A DNA stretch of 49,038 nt from NCBI GenBank assembly GCA_020437365.1, contig JAGQWM010000003.1, positions 1 to 49,038 on the forward strand, written 5' to 3'. Source of the stretch: Chitinophagaceae bacterium. Its GTDB lineage: Bacteria; Bacteroidota; Bacteroidia; Chitinophagales; Chitinophagaceae. The notes under the pieces were generated by a model. The model saw only the letters and a list, made by a program, of their open reading frames with translations, was not told the origin of the DNA and ran no database searches. Positions 33,276 to 42,631 of the stretch are shown here, piece by piece; positions within the stretch are counted from its first letter, which is position 1, and every line of letters starts with the position of its first letter. The translations under genes were made by a program, and so were the position numbers.

Positions 33276-34694
33276 TTAGTATCCCGGATTTTGAGAGATA
33301 TTGGGGTTGGCATCTCGTTCCACTTGGGGAATAGGCCATATCCTTTTATCACTCGATACCGACAATGATAAAGGCGTATTGGATGAATAATTATTGTTGA
33401 GGTTGGTTCTGATCACAGGTATGTTTAACCGAAGTAAATCATAATAACGGTCGCCTTCAAAAGCCAGCTCTTTTCTTCTTTCATTTAAAATATCGTCTTT
33501 CAAGTTATCACCCGAAGAAGAATACCCGCCAAAAGAAGGATCTCTCATTTGTGCCAATTGGTTCAATCGTATTCTTGCATTACCATCGTCATTTGTATTT
33601 GCATACGCTTCTGCGAGGATTAAAATAACGTCTGCATAACGGAGAATTTTGAAATTATCTCTTTCATTCGGGTCGCTGACATTTGTATATTTTTTTACAA
33701 TGTGGATGGGCTGACTGGAACCTGCTCTCAGTCCCGGAACAATCAAACTTTTCCGGACATCAGTATTGCTATATTGATTATACAAATCATCTGTACAAAA
33801 TGCATCTCCATATCCGGCCTGGTCATAAAAATAAGCCAGGCTGGTATTGCCCAATCCCGCAACGGCGTCAGTAGAAATTTCAAAAATAGTTTCCACTTTT
33901 GTATTTACCGGAACCGGATTGTGCCAATAGTTAGCAAAATTGGCAGCCGGAGTCAAAGAGTAACCTCCATTATTCACAACATCCAATGCTGCTGTTTTTG
34001 CACCGGCAAAATCACCTTTGGTCAATAATACTTTTGCCAATAAAGCTTTTGCAACATATTTTGAAACATAAGATGAGTTCTTGGTCGTATTGCTCATCAT
34101 ACCGAAAGCGTCATTCAGATCATTGATGATTTGCGCATATACATCGGCGGTACTATTACGTGAAGGTTTCAGGTTCGGGTCATAACTCAATACAATCGGC
34201 ACGCCTTCACTATTGGGATTAACAGCAATGGGTTTTGCATACAAGCGAATCAGATAGAAATACATCAAGGCCCTTAAGGTCAATGCTTCTCCTTTCATCT
34301 GGCTAGCGTTGGCCGTTACCGGAATGTTGGCATTGATGATATTATTCAAACTCAGGATGGCTGCATAAGCATCAGACCAAGTGCTAAGTCCATTACCGAA
34401 AGTGTTGGTATAGCTGTAATTCAGCTCGGCCAGGTACCGGTTACTATTCACAACCGCAATCGAAACATTATCGGCCATTAAATCTCCCACGAGAGGAAGC
34501 GTTCTTCCTACGAGGTCGGCATCTCTGAAAGATGCATAAGCACCATTCAAAGCGGTCTGCATGTCTGATTCGCTGTTGATGGCCAGGTCCGAAGAAATCT
34601 GGTCATACGGCACTTCATCTAAGAAGCTTTTTTTACATGAAGTACAGAGCAAAAACAGGCTGGCCGTACTTATTATGATTGATTTTATTTTCAT
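33276..34694 (-). CDS. SusD/RagB family nutrient-binding outer-membrane lipoprotein
   Basis: A 472-residue lipoprotein with the signal MKIKSIIISTASLFLLCTSC and the typical start of mature SusD proteins (KKSFLDEVPYDQISSD). The N-terminal TPR-like scaffold includes LNGAYASFRDADL and GEALTLRALMYFYLIRLYA. The C-terminal SusD motif reads DILNERRKELAFEGDRYYDLLRLN. It ends RDANPNISQNPGY, standard for the family. SusD caps the SusC barrel and captures the ligand at the surface. Its gene follows susC by 24 bases. No glycoside hydrolase or peptidase is adjacent, so the ligand cannot be guessed. Confidence 0.95.
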   Translation of the reverse strand: MKIKSIIISTASLFLLCTSCKKSFLDEVPYDQISSDLAINSESDMQTALNGAYASFRDADLVGRTLPLVGDLMADNVSIAVVNSNRYLAELNYSYTNTFGNGLSTWSDAYAAILSLNNIINANIPVTANASQMKGEALTLRALMYFYLIRLYAKPIAVNPNSEGVPIVLSYDPNLKPSRNSTADVYAQIINDLNDAFGMMSNTTKNSSYVSKYVAKALLAKVLLTKGDFAGAKTAALDVVNNGGYSLTPAANFANYWHNPVPVNTKVETIFEISTDAVAGLGNTSLAYFYDQAGYGDAFCTDDLYNQYSNTDVRKSLIVPGLRAGSSQPIHIVKKYTNVSDPNERDNFKILRYADVILILAEAYANTNDDGNARIRLNQLAQMRDPSFGGYSSSGDNLKDDILNERRKELAFEGDRYYDLLRLNIPVIRTNLNNNYSSNTPLSLSVSSDKRIWPIPQVERDANPNISQNPGY

Positions 34695-34718
34695 AACTTA
34701 AAATTTTAGTGTTATTAA

Positions 34719-37703
34719 TTAAAGTCCGATTCGTACACCGAAAGCCACATTCTTTTGAATGAGTACTTGCAGATTATTGGTGCCATTGAAACCTTGCTCA
34801 GGATCAAAAGTGATATTCTTGTCGAATGCTTTTGTCCAAAGATTTGTACCACGGATATAAAATGACAAGCTGCTAATTTTCGCATGGCTCAGTGCCGATG
34901 CCGGCAATTGATAGGATAAAGTCAAATCCCGCAAGCGGATGAAATCTCCTTTATAATACCACCTGGAAGATTCTGCATTTGAATTGTTGTTATTACCAAA
35001 AATGTAAATCGGAACATTGGTAATATCACCAGGTTTTTGCCAACGGCTCAATTGTTTTTTAATTTTATTTAAAGTAGGATAAGCTCCATCACTCCAAAGA
35101 ATAAAACCCCAGTTGTCATACACCATGTGTCCGTATTGGTAATTGAATTGTGCATTCAGGCTCAATCCTTTTACAGAAAGTGTAGTACCAAAACTTCCAA
35201 ATCCTTTTGGCATAGCTTGACCGATAATATCACGGAATGAAGGAAGGTTGCTTGTTTTTTGTTCTTTACTGGCATCCATATACCAAAGAGGGCTGCCGTC
35301 GTCAGGATTTACGCCTGCCCAAAGCCGGGTGTAGAAAGAAGAAACATTTTCCCCAACTCTCCTGATTTGATTGCCACTTCTGATATCATTACCGTCCGGT
35401 AAGGAAGTGATTTTGTTTCTGTTCAGTGAAATATTAAAGTTGATATCCCAACTGAAATTCTTTGTTCTTACCGGAACACCTTGCAAGGCAATTTCCCAAC
35501 CTTTATTGTCCATAGAACCGATATTGTCTTTGGCGGAAGTAAACCCGGTAGTCCTTGACAGCGGCACATCGAACAATAAGTTTTCACTTTTTTTCAGGTA
35601 CCATTCTATGGTGCCACTTAACCGACTTTTAAATAAACTAAAATCAATGCCGGCATCAAACTGTTTACTCAATTCCCAGGTCAATAAAGGATTGCCTACG
35701 GTATTGGGACCGCTGCCGGGCAATTGGTTATAACTGCTACCAAATGTATAAGTGCCTCTCCATTCATAAGGTGAAACACCCCTGTTATCGCCGGACACAC
35801 CATAGGATGCTCTTAATTTTAAGGCGTCAATGCCTTTTATGTTGCCGAAGAATTTTTCCCTGTCAATATTCCAGGCAGCACCGGTTGACCAGAAATTACC
35901 ATACCGGTTTTCAGGGCCGAATCTTGATGAACCATCTCTGCGGAAACTACCCGACAATGACAAAGTTTTGTAATTGAATTGCAGGATTGAAAACAAAGCG
36001 GTTTGTGCATAATCAGTACGTACACCGGAAGCGGATGTAGGTGTGGAAGGTACGGGCAGACTCAATAAAGTTGTCAACGGTACACCCGAACCTGTAGCAT
36101 CTACATCTAATTCTTTGGAACGTTGTGCTTCATAACCCACTTTCAGATTCATCACCAGGTTTTTTGATTTCAAAAAATTCTGATTGTATTCTAACATGTT
36201 TGTCCAAACCCAATTGGCCAGTCGGGTAGAGAGTAAATTGACATCACCGCCTCTTGTATCCGCATCGCCAAAGAATGGATTTTGATATTCTTCTTCTTCA
36301 ATGCCGATATAATCAACACCGAATTTGGAAGAAACTTTCAAATTTTTCAAAATGTTATAAGCCGCATTTACAGTTGAAATGGTTTTGATATTATTATAAT
36401 AACCGTGGTCATATTCTACAATCGCTAAAGGATTATAAGCCTGGTTAAAAACATTTGGATCATAGTTTACTGAACCATCTTCATTGTAAGCATTTTGCGT
36501 AGGCAAAAGAAAATAAGCTGCTAAAACAGGATTGCGGAAATAGCCTCCTGCTGTAGGCGAATTTTGCCTGGAATAAGATGCCAGTACATTAAAACCGAAA
36601 CTAAATTTTTCGGAGGCTTTATGGTTCAAATTAATATTACCGGAATAGCGTTTGAAATCAGAACCAATGACCGGTGCTTCCTGTTGTGTGTAACCCACCG
36701 ATGCATAAAAATTTGTATTTTGATTGCCACCGGATGCAGAGAAGTTGAGGTTGGTAAATTTCGCTTCTCTTGTTACCAAGTCTAACCAGTCTTCAATATA
36801 CGGTTTGTTGATACCGATACTATTTAATATACTTTCGGTTTGTGCAGGCGATGCACCTGCATTGATTAAACCTTCTCTTGTCAGGTCATAATATTCATCT
36901 CTAGACAATGGTTTTGAAATATTATTTTGATAGGCTACATTACCCACACCTCTTTCAAGATCTACATGAAATTTTGTTTTGCCGGCTTTGCCCTGTTTGG
37001 TGGTAATTAATATAACACCTGCTGCAGCCCTCGAACCATAAATGGCAGTGGCGGAAGCGTCTTTCAAAACAGAAATACTTTCAATATCGTTGGGGTTGAT
37101 ACCTGCCAGTGAATTAGTAGTCGATGTATTCCTGGAAAAATCACCGGCATTTACGGGTACACCATCTACCACATACAATGGGCTATTATTCCCCGTTACA
37201 GATGCTACACCTCTAATGCGAACCGTTTGTGCTGAACCGGGTTGGCCATTGGCAGAAACAGATTGCAAGCCGGGTACTTTTCCCTGCAGCATTTTGTCAA
37301 ATGATGTAAATGGTTTGTTTTCCAAATCTTTTGCCGATACTTCAGAAATGGAGCCCGTAAGTTTTCTTTTGACTTGTGTACCATAGGCCACAACTACAAC
37401 TTCATCAAGTTTTTTATCAACTTGAGAAAGTTTAATGTCAAAAACACGGGTGTTGCCAATCGCCACTTCTTTAGGCGCATGGCCAATGTATGTAATGACC
37501 AGGGTTTTGGCGGCGGCACTTGCCTGGAGAGAAAAATGTCCTTTGCCATCGGTGCTGACACCTTCGCCGGTTTCTTTAATTGTTACAGTAGCATCCGCAA
37601 CTGGATTGCCATTTCGGTCTGTAACTTTTCCTGTAATGACATTTTGTGCAAACAAAAACATTACAGTGAGCATACATGCTGTTAGTAAAATGAGTCTTTT
37701 CAT
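34719..37703 (-). CDS. SusC/RagA family TonB-linked outer-membrane protein
   Basis: A 994-residue TonB-dependent transporter. It has a signal peptide (MKRLILLTACMLTVMFLFAQ), then a carboxypeptidase-regulatory-like domain (NVITGKVTDRNGNPVADATVT), a TonB-box region (LDEVVVVAYGTQVKRKLTGS) and the plug with the SusC signature SPLYVVDGVPVNAGDF. The 22-strand barrel ends NVAFGVRIGL. It imports a ligand delivered by SusD, powered by TonB-ExbBD. It is the first gene of the SusCD pair; the upstream 434-base gap contains no perfect TAnnTTTG box on this strand. A divergent LytS/LytTR pair is the nearest regulator. Confidence 0.96.
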   Translation of the reverse strand: MKRLILLTACMLTVMFLFAQNVITGKVTDRNGNPVADATVTIKETGEGVSTDGKGHFSLQASAAAKTLVITYIGHAPKEVAIGNTRVFDIKLSQVDKKLDEVVVVAYGTQVKRKLTGSISEVSAKDLENKPFTSFDKMLQGKVPGLQSVSANGQPGSAQTVRIRGVASVTGNNSPLYVVDGVPVNAGDFSRNTSTTNSLAGINPNDIESISVLKDASATAIYGSRAAAGVILITTKQGKAGKTKFHVDLERGVGNVAYQNNISKPLSRDEYYDLTREGLINAGASPAQTESILNSIGINKPYIEDWLDLVTREAKFTNLNFSASGGNQNTNFYASVGYTQQEAPVIGSDFKRYSGNINLNHKASEKFSFGFNVLASYSRQNSPTAGGYFRNPVLAAYFLLPTQNAYNEDGSVNYDPNVFNQAYNPLAIVEYDHGYYNNIKTISTVNAAYNILKNLKVSSKFGVDYIGIEEEEYQNPFFGDADTRGGDVNLLSTRLANWVWTNMLEYNQNFLKSKNLVMNLKVGYEAQRSKELDVDATGSGVPLTTLLSLPVPSTPTSASGVRTDYAQTALFSILQFNYKTLSLSGSFRRDGSSRFGPENRYGNFWSTGAAWNIDREKFFGNIKGIDALKLRASYGVSGDNRGVSPYEWRGTYTFGSSYNQLPGSGPNTVGNPLLTWELSKQFDAGIDFSLFKSRLSGTIEWYLKKSENLLFDVPLSRTTGFTSAKDNIGSMDNKGWEIALQGVPVRTKNFSWDINFNISLNRNKITSLPDGNDIRSGNQIRRVGENVSSFYTRLWAGVNPDDGSPLWYMDASKEQKTSNLPSFRDIIGQAMPKGFGSFGTTLSVKGLSLNAQFNYQYGHMVYDNWGFILWSDGAYPTLNKIKKQLSRWQKPGDITNVPIYIFGNNNNSNAESSRWYYKGDFIRLRDLTLSYQLPASALSHAKISSLSFYIRGTNLWTKAFDKNITFDPEQGFNGTNNLQVLIQKNVAFGVRIGL

Positions 37704-38137
37704 AATAAATGTATTAGGTAAATAATTGCTTCTGTTGATAAGACAATAGATTGAAAAGACTGCTTCACAGAATGGCTTTCTATTTACTGAGCCGTGAAAA
37801 ATATTTCCCCAAACATTAAAAATGAAAGGTCAAGAATGGAAGTGAAAAAAAAATTATTACGAACAGTTGTATGTAATAATTTGTCAAAAAAAATTTAGTT
37901 TATTGATAAACGATGCAGCAATTTGATTCTACAATAAATCTTATAACTAGGGAGTTGGTACGGGCGGAAAAGTGGGCTGACTTTAAATGGAGGATTTGCC
38001 GTTTGTACCAATTTTATACCAGCAAATGTGATTTTCATTTTTATTAACAACACCCTAAACTATTTTTAATCAATACTACCAATCTCACCACAAACTTGAT
38101 ATAACAATGTATTTGAACAGACCCAATCGGTATTGCC
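37704..38137. other. 434-base divergent intergenic region between susC and lytS
   Basis: AT-rich DNA with no coding frame, RNA gene or strong hairpin that I can support. It should hold the promoters of both divergent units. The best plus-strand candidate is TGTATTTG at 38108-38115, one base off TAnnTTTG, about 22 bases before the LytS start. For susC I see only weak candidates. A long SusC leader transcript is possible. Confidence 0.4.
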
Positions 38138-39160
38138 ATGACAAGAGATGTGTATATGCGTATAATTTGTATTCCACTACTCGGAATATTTCTTCCCGTA
38201 ATAGCTGGCATTTTCAACTATGCTCACTACTCGCATTTACAAATTGTATTCGGTAATCTTTATTTCATTTTTACTTCTTTTATAATTTGGGCAGGATGCA
38301 ATTGGATTCATGCTACCTTGCGACGGGTGCTTTCTCCATTTATGACTTCTATGAAAAAATTGGTATCCGTATGTATGGCCACCGCATTGTATGGCATCTG
38401 TATAGGTTGCTTGTCTGCCTTGGCTTGGTTCCAGTTTGCCAATGAAATATTTGGGTGGAATAAGATTTTAAGTTTTAGTCTTGTGTGTACCATTACTGTT
38501 ATTGTATTTACGCTACTGTACGAAATTTTATACCTGGCGATAGAAAAAGAACAAGATCATTTAAAAGTTGATCAATTAAGTAAAGAAAAATCGCAAGCCA
38601 CATTATATGCTTTGCAAAATGAAATGGATCCCCATTTTCTTTTCAATGCGCTAAATACACTCAATCACCTGATACTGACGAAGCCGGAAACGGCCCATGC
38701 ATACAATAATAAACTGGCCCAGGTGTATAAATATTTTTTAACCAATAGGAATAACGAACTGGTTTCATTGGAAAAGGAATTGAATTTTATCAGCGATTAT
38801 TATTTCTTATTGCAATTGCGATTTGGAAAAAAATTACAATTAGCGATTCAAACAGAATTGGCTTCCCGAAAATATATTCAAATTCCACCTTGCTCTTTGC
38901 AAATTTTATTGGAAAATGCCATCAAGCACAATTCATTTACGGAAAAAGAACCTTTGTGTGTAAATGTAAGTATTGAAGAAAATGTCATTAAAGTGTATAA
39001 CAAAAAAAGGCCCAAACCATTTTTAGCTGATTCGACACAAATTGGATTGAAAAATTTACAAGCAAGATATAAATTATTATTTGACACTGATATCCGGGTA
39101 CATACGGGAAAAGAAAACTTTACTGTCTTGTTGCCGGTCGGGCAAATTATAGAACCCTAA
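38138..39160 (+). CDS. LytS-type sensor histidine kinase (His_kinase family)
   Basis: A 340-residue kinase. Four membrane segments fill the first 140 residues. A short coiled linker leads to the His_kinase domain with the hallmark LQNEMDPHFLFNALNTLNHLI (phospho-acceptor His at about 166). ISDYYFLLQLRFGKKL and the N-box IPPCSLQILLENAIKHNSF follow. The G-box is reduced, ending IGLKNLQARYKLLF as in this family. It phosphorylates a LytTR regulator, encoded 11 bases downstream. An alternative start is seven codons in (38156). The signal sensed is unknown. Confidence 0.92.
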   Translation: MTRDVYMRIICIPLLGIFLPVIAGIFNYAHYSHLQIVFGNLYFIFTSFIIWAGCNWIHATLRRVLSPFMTSMKKLVSVCMATALYGICIGCLSALAWFQFANEIFGWNKILSFSLVCTITVIVFTLLYEILYLAIEKEQDHLKVDQLSKEKSQATLYALQNEMDPHFLFNALNTLNHLILTKPETAHAYNNKLAQVYKYFLTNRNNELVSLEKELNFISDYYFLLQLRFGKKLQLAIQTELASRKYIQIPPCSLQILLENAIKHNSFTEKEPLCVNVSIEENVIKVYNKKRPKPFLADSTQIGLKNLQARYKLLFDTDIRVHTGKENFTVLLPVGQIIEP

Positions 39161-39171
39161 AATTTACGACT

Positions 39172-39933
39172 ATGATACATGCTATTATTATTGAAGACGA
39201 AAAACCTGCCAGGGATTTATTGGTAAAATACTTAATGGAATCGAGTAAAGAAGTGCATGTAGAAGCAAAATTAACTTCAGTGGAGGAAGGGAAAAAGTAC
39301 ATGGCACAGGAGCACCGGGCCGATATTATTTTTAGTGATATTCAATTGGCCGATGGCTATTCTTTTGAAATATTTAAAAATCTTAGCTCTGAAATCCCGG
39401 TTGTTTTCACTACTGGTTTCAATGAATATATGATGAATGCCTTTCATTTTAATGGCATTGATTATTTATTGAAACCCATTAGCCGTGATGATATTGAAAA
39501 TGCATTGCAAAAGTATTTGAATTTTAAAAACCACTTTACAACCAAGGATGCCAAATTGGAAAAATTAATTCATCATTTTGAAAATCGTAAAAAAACCAGG
39601 TTGCTGGTGCGCCGTGGGTTGGAACATATTGCTTTGAAAATGGATGACATTGTTTTATTATATACAGAAAATAAAATGGTATTTGTATTAGACAATAAAG
39701 GAAATAAATTTATCGGTGACAAAAACCTTACGGAAATGGAAATGGATCTGGATGATTCAGTATTTTTCAGAACCAACAGGCAGTATATTGTCAACATCAA
39801 TTATATCAAAGGATACAAACCTTATGAAAAGGTAAAATTATTGGTAGCTGTTGACTTACCAGACATCTCTCATAAAATTATTGTCAGCCAGGAGCAGGCA
39901 CCGGTTTTTCGAAAATGGATGTATGAAGCCTGA
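39172..39933 (+). CDS. LytTR-family response regulator
   Basis: A 253-residue regulator. The receiver domain begins MIHAIIIEDEKPARDLLVKY, with the phospho-acceptor Asp at about 56 (IIFSDIQLADGY) and the conserved Thr and Lys in VFTTGFNEYMMNAF and YLLKPI. The LytTR DNA-binding domain (about 145-250) has RRGLEHIALKMDDIVLLYTE and FFRTNRQYIVNINYIKGY. It is co-transcribed with the LytS kinase. It may control the divergent SusCD genes, but only proximity supports this. Confidence 0.94.
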   Translation: MIHAIIIEDEKPARDLLVKYLMESSKEVHVEAKLTSVEEGKKYMAQEHRADIIFSDIQLADGYSFEIFKNLSSEIPVVFTTGFNEYMMNAFHFNGIDYLLKPISRDDIENALQKYLNFKNHFTTKDAKLEKLIHHFENRKKTRLLVRRGLEHIALKMDDIVLLYTENKMVFVLDNKGNKFIGDKNLTEMEMDLDDSVFFRTNRQYIVNINYIKGYKPYEKVKLLVAVDLPDISHKIIVSQEQAPVFRKWMYEA

Positions 39934-39946
39934 TGGTTGTAAAATT

Positions 39947-40753
39947 TTAAACACTTACATTAAAATCACGCAGTGCATCATTGAGACTGGTTTTTAAATC
40001 TGTGCTGGCTTTTCGCTGGCCAATAATCAAAGCACAACTTACGCCATATTCACCTGCGGGAAATTTTTTAGGATACGTTCCGGGAATAACCACACTTCGT
40101 GCCGGCACTTTGCCTTTCATTTCAATGGCTTTTTCTCCGCTTACATCAATAATTTTTGTCGATTGCGTCAGCACAACATTGGCACCCAACACAGCTTCTT
40201 TCTCAACCCGTACACCTTCTACTACAATACAACGGCTGCCGATAAAACAACCATCTTCAATAATTACCGGTGAGGCTTGTAAAGGTTCCAACACGCCACC
40301 GATACCAACACCGCCACTAAGATGAACACCTTTGCCAATCTGTGCACAACTGCCAACAGTAGCCCAGGTATCCACCATTGTATTTTCATCAACATAGGCA
40401 CCAATATTTACATAAGAAGGCATGAGTACAACATTTTTTCCAATGAAGGCACCATACCTCGCCACAGCATGTGGAACGGCTCTTACACCCAAAGATTGAA
40501 ATCCTTTCTTCAGTTCCATTTTATCATAAAACTCAAAAGGCGGTACATCCCAGGTTTTCATTTTTTGAATACCAAAATATAAAAGGATGGCTTGCTTCAC
40601 CCATTCATTTACCTGCCAACCATCAGCACCGGGTGTAGCTACCCTGAGTTGCCCTTTATCTACTTTTTCTAAAACAGATTGAATGGCATCAATATATTTT
40701 TCTTCTTGTAGCAATGAACGGTCAGCCCAGGCTTCCTGTATCAATGTTTGCAT
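39947..40753 (-). CDS. dapD: 2,3,4,5-tetrahydropyridine-2,6-dicarboxylate N-succinyltransferase DapD
   Basis: Succinylates tetrahydrodipicolinate in the succinylase branch of the diaminopimelate/lysine pathway. The 268-residue protein has a helical N-terminus (LIQEAWADRSLL) and the trimeric left-handed beta-helix built from hexapeptide repeats (VVLMPSYVNIGAYVDENTMV, TVGSCAQIGKGVHLSGGVGI, CFIGSRCIVVEGVRVEKEAVL). The end ECGVSCALIIG-type segment is present as YGVSCALIIGQRKAST. With dapB at 15 kb it shows that the organism makes lysine and DAP by an acylated route. It is a single gene, convergent with the LytTR regulator. Confidence 0.95.
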   Translation of the reverse strand: MQTLIQEAWADRSLLQEEKYIDAIQSVLEKVDKGQLRVATPGADGWQVNEWVKQAILLYFGIQKMKTWDVPPFEFYDKMELKKGFQSLGVRAVPHAVARYGAFIGKNVVLMPSYVNIGAYVDENTMVDTWATVGSCAQIGKGVHLSGGVGIGGVLEPLQASPVIIEDGCFIGSRCIVVEGVRVEKEAVLGANVVLTQSTKIIDVSGEKAIEMKGKVPARSVVIPGTYPKKFPAGEYGVSCALIIGQRKASTDLKTSLNDALRDFNVSV

Positions 40754-40861
40754 GAGTTTTTTTTTGCGAAAATACTTCTAATCAGGTTAAGAATGTAGAG
40801 AAGATACAGAAAGTTTATCCGTCATGATTCAATTTCAAATTCAATTATACGGCAGGCTCTC

Positions 40862-40869
40862 TATCTTTG
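40862..40869 (+). promoter_or_regulatory. Candidate -7 box of the glycosyltransferase (TATCTTTG)
   Basis: An exact TAnnTTTG match, identical to the SRP RNA box, ending four bases before the ATG at 40874. It predicts a leaderless transcript. No TTG is evident at the -33 position. Confidence 0.5.
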
Positions 40870-40873
40870 CCCA

Positions 40874-42022
40874 ATGAAAATTGGCTTTGACGCAAAAAGG
40901 GCTTATTGCAATGCAACAGGACTTGGGAATTACAGCCGAACCTTGATTTCATTGCTGGCCAAATATTTCCCAGAAGAGGAATACTATTTGTTTACACCCA
41001 AAGCATCTACTTCGTTGTTTAATCTTAACGATAAACATGTTCATCGGGTTTTACCGGCTTCGGCATTGCATCGTTTATTTTCTTCGGTTTGGCGTAGCCG
41101 TTGGATGACAAACGATTTAGTAAAAAATAAAATCAATATTTTTCATGGCCTGAGTCATGAAATTCCTATGGGGATTCACAAAACCGGCGTCAAATCAATT
41201 GTGACGATTCATGATTTAATTCACGAAAAATTTCCTGAACAATACAACCCAATTGATATAAAAATTTATAATCAGAAATATCGTTATGCTTGTCAACATG
41301 CAGATAAAATTGTAGCCATCAGCGAACACACAAAAAAAGATATTATTGACTTGTATAAAATCCCGGAAGAAAAAATAGCGGTTTGTGTGCAAAGTTGCGA
41401 TCCGGTATTTTCAAAAATAATAAATGAAGAAACGAAACAACAGGTGGCACAAGAATATCATTTACCCAAAGAATTTTTTCTTTCAGTGGGTTCGATTATT
41501 GAAAGAAAAAATTTACTGAATGTTTGTAAAGCATTGTTACAAGTGCAACCGGAAATTGCGGCTCCGCTCGTCGTGATTGGTAATGGTAGGAAATACAAAA
41601 AAGAGGTCAAAACTTTTATTGCTGAACATGGACTGGAAAAATCGGTAATTTTTTTGTCAGAACAATTTGGCGATAATTCCCGGATTTCTCAACCCGAAAC
41701 ACTAGCTGCCATTTATCAATTATCGCTGGGAATGATATATCCATCATTTTATGAAGGTTTTGGTTTGCCTGTCATGGAGGCATTGAGTAGCGAAGTACCG
41801 GTTATTACTTCCAATGTATCTTCATTGCCCGAAGCCGGTGGCGATGCTGCTTTTTATGTAAACCCAGCACAGCCCGAAGAAATTGCGACCGGCATGAAGA
41901 AAATTTATGGCGATAAAATGTATGTACAAAAGATGAAAGAAAAAGGTAAAAAATATGCGTTGCAAAATACAGGAGAAATGTACGCTCATAAGATGATGAA
42001 AATTTATCAATCGCTATGTTAA
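40874..42022 (+). CDS. GT-B glycosyltransferase (GT4 family)
   Basis: A 382-residue GT-B glycosyltransferase. The N-terminal acceptor domain begins MKIGFDAKRAYCNATGLGNY with the usual glycine-containing loop, and IVTIHDLIHEKFPEQYNPI follows. The C-terminal donor domain has FFLSVGSIIERKNLLNVCKAL, the sugar-nucleotide motif YPSFYEGFGLPVMEALSSEVPVI and SNVSSLPEAGGDAAFYVNP. It probably transfers a sugar to a lipid or glycan; donor and acceptor are unknown. It overlaps tsaC by seven bases and may lead a tsaC-cca operon despite the unrelated role. Confidence 0.92.
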   Translation: MKIGFDAKRAYCNATGLGNYSRTLISLLAKYFPEEEYYLFTPKASTSLFNLNDKHVHRVLPASALHRLFSSVWRSRWMTNDLVKNKINIFHGLSHEIPMGIHKTGVKSIVTIHDLIHEKFPEQYNPIDIKIYNQKYRYACQHADKIVAISEHTKKDIIDLYKIPEEKIAVCVQSCDPVFSKIINEETKQQVAQEYHLPKEFFLSVGSIIERKNLLNVCKALLQVQPEIAAPLVVIGNGRKYKKEVKTFIAEHGLEKSVIFLSEQFGDNSRISQPETLAAIYQLSLGMIYPSFYEGFGLPVMEALSSEVPVITSNVSSLPEAGGDAAFYVNPAQPEEIATGMKKIYGDKMYVQKMKEKGKKYALQNTGEMYAHKMMKIYQSLC

Positions 42023-42585
42023 GTTTTGAAAACGATATACAAGCTGCTTTAAAAGTATTGGAAGCCGGCGGCATTATTTTATATCCTACGGATACGGTTT
42101 GGGGTATTGGTGCTGATGCAACAAACCCTGCGGCTGTTGAAAAAATTTATCAATTAAAACAACGGCCCGGACAAAAAGCGATGATAGTTCTGTTGGCCAA
42201 TGAAAAAGATTTGTTACGGCATATTGCAGCACTCGATTTGCAAGTGTTTGACTATTTGCAAACTACCCAAAAACCAACAACGGTAATTTATGAAGGAGCT
42301 TTAGGTTTTGCAGACAACCTGACGGCACCTGACGGCAGCATTGCGATACGCATTTGTAAAGAAGAATTTTGCCGTCATCTTTTGCAACGATTTAAAAAGC
42401 CGTTAGTATCAACTTCCGCCAACATAGCCGGAGAACCAACAGCCAAAAATTTTCGGGAAATTGCACAAACAATCCGACAAGGTGTTGATTATATTGTCAA
42501 CTATCGGCAGGATGACATTAGGGAATATGCACCCTCAGCTATTGTGAAGTGGAAGAACGGGGCCATTGAAGTGATTCGCTCCTAA
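42016..42585 (+). CDS. tsaC: L-threonylcarbamoyladenylate synthase (TsaC/Sua5/YrdC)
   Basis: A 189-residue YrdC-domain protein that makes threonylcarbamoyl-AMP for t6A37 modification of ANN-reading tRNAs. The motifs are GGIILYPTDTVWGIGADATN, KIYQLKQRPGQKAMIVLL (nucleotide-binding Lys and Arg), GSIAIRICKEEF and LVSTSANIAGEPTAK. It is the short form without the Sua5 C-terminal domain. Its ATG lies inside the end of the glycosyltransferase gene (seven-base overlap), so translation is probably coupled. The cca gene follows. Confidence 0.94.
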   Translation: MLSFENDIQAALKVLEAGGIILYPTDTVWGIGADATNPAAVEKIYQLKQRPGQKAMIVLLANEKDLLRHIAALDLQVFDYLQTTQKPTTVIYEGALGFADNLTAPDGSIAIRICKEEFCRHLLQRFKKPLVSTSANIAGEPTAKNFREIAQTIRQGVDYIVNYRQDDIREYAPSAIVKWKNGAIEVIRS

Positions 42586-42631
42586 TCAAAAAATGCTACT
42601 TCAATTTTCTCTTTTTTATCTTTACAACTTT

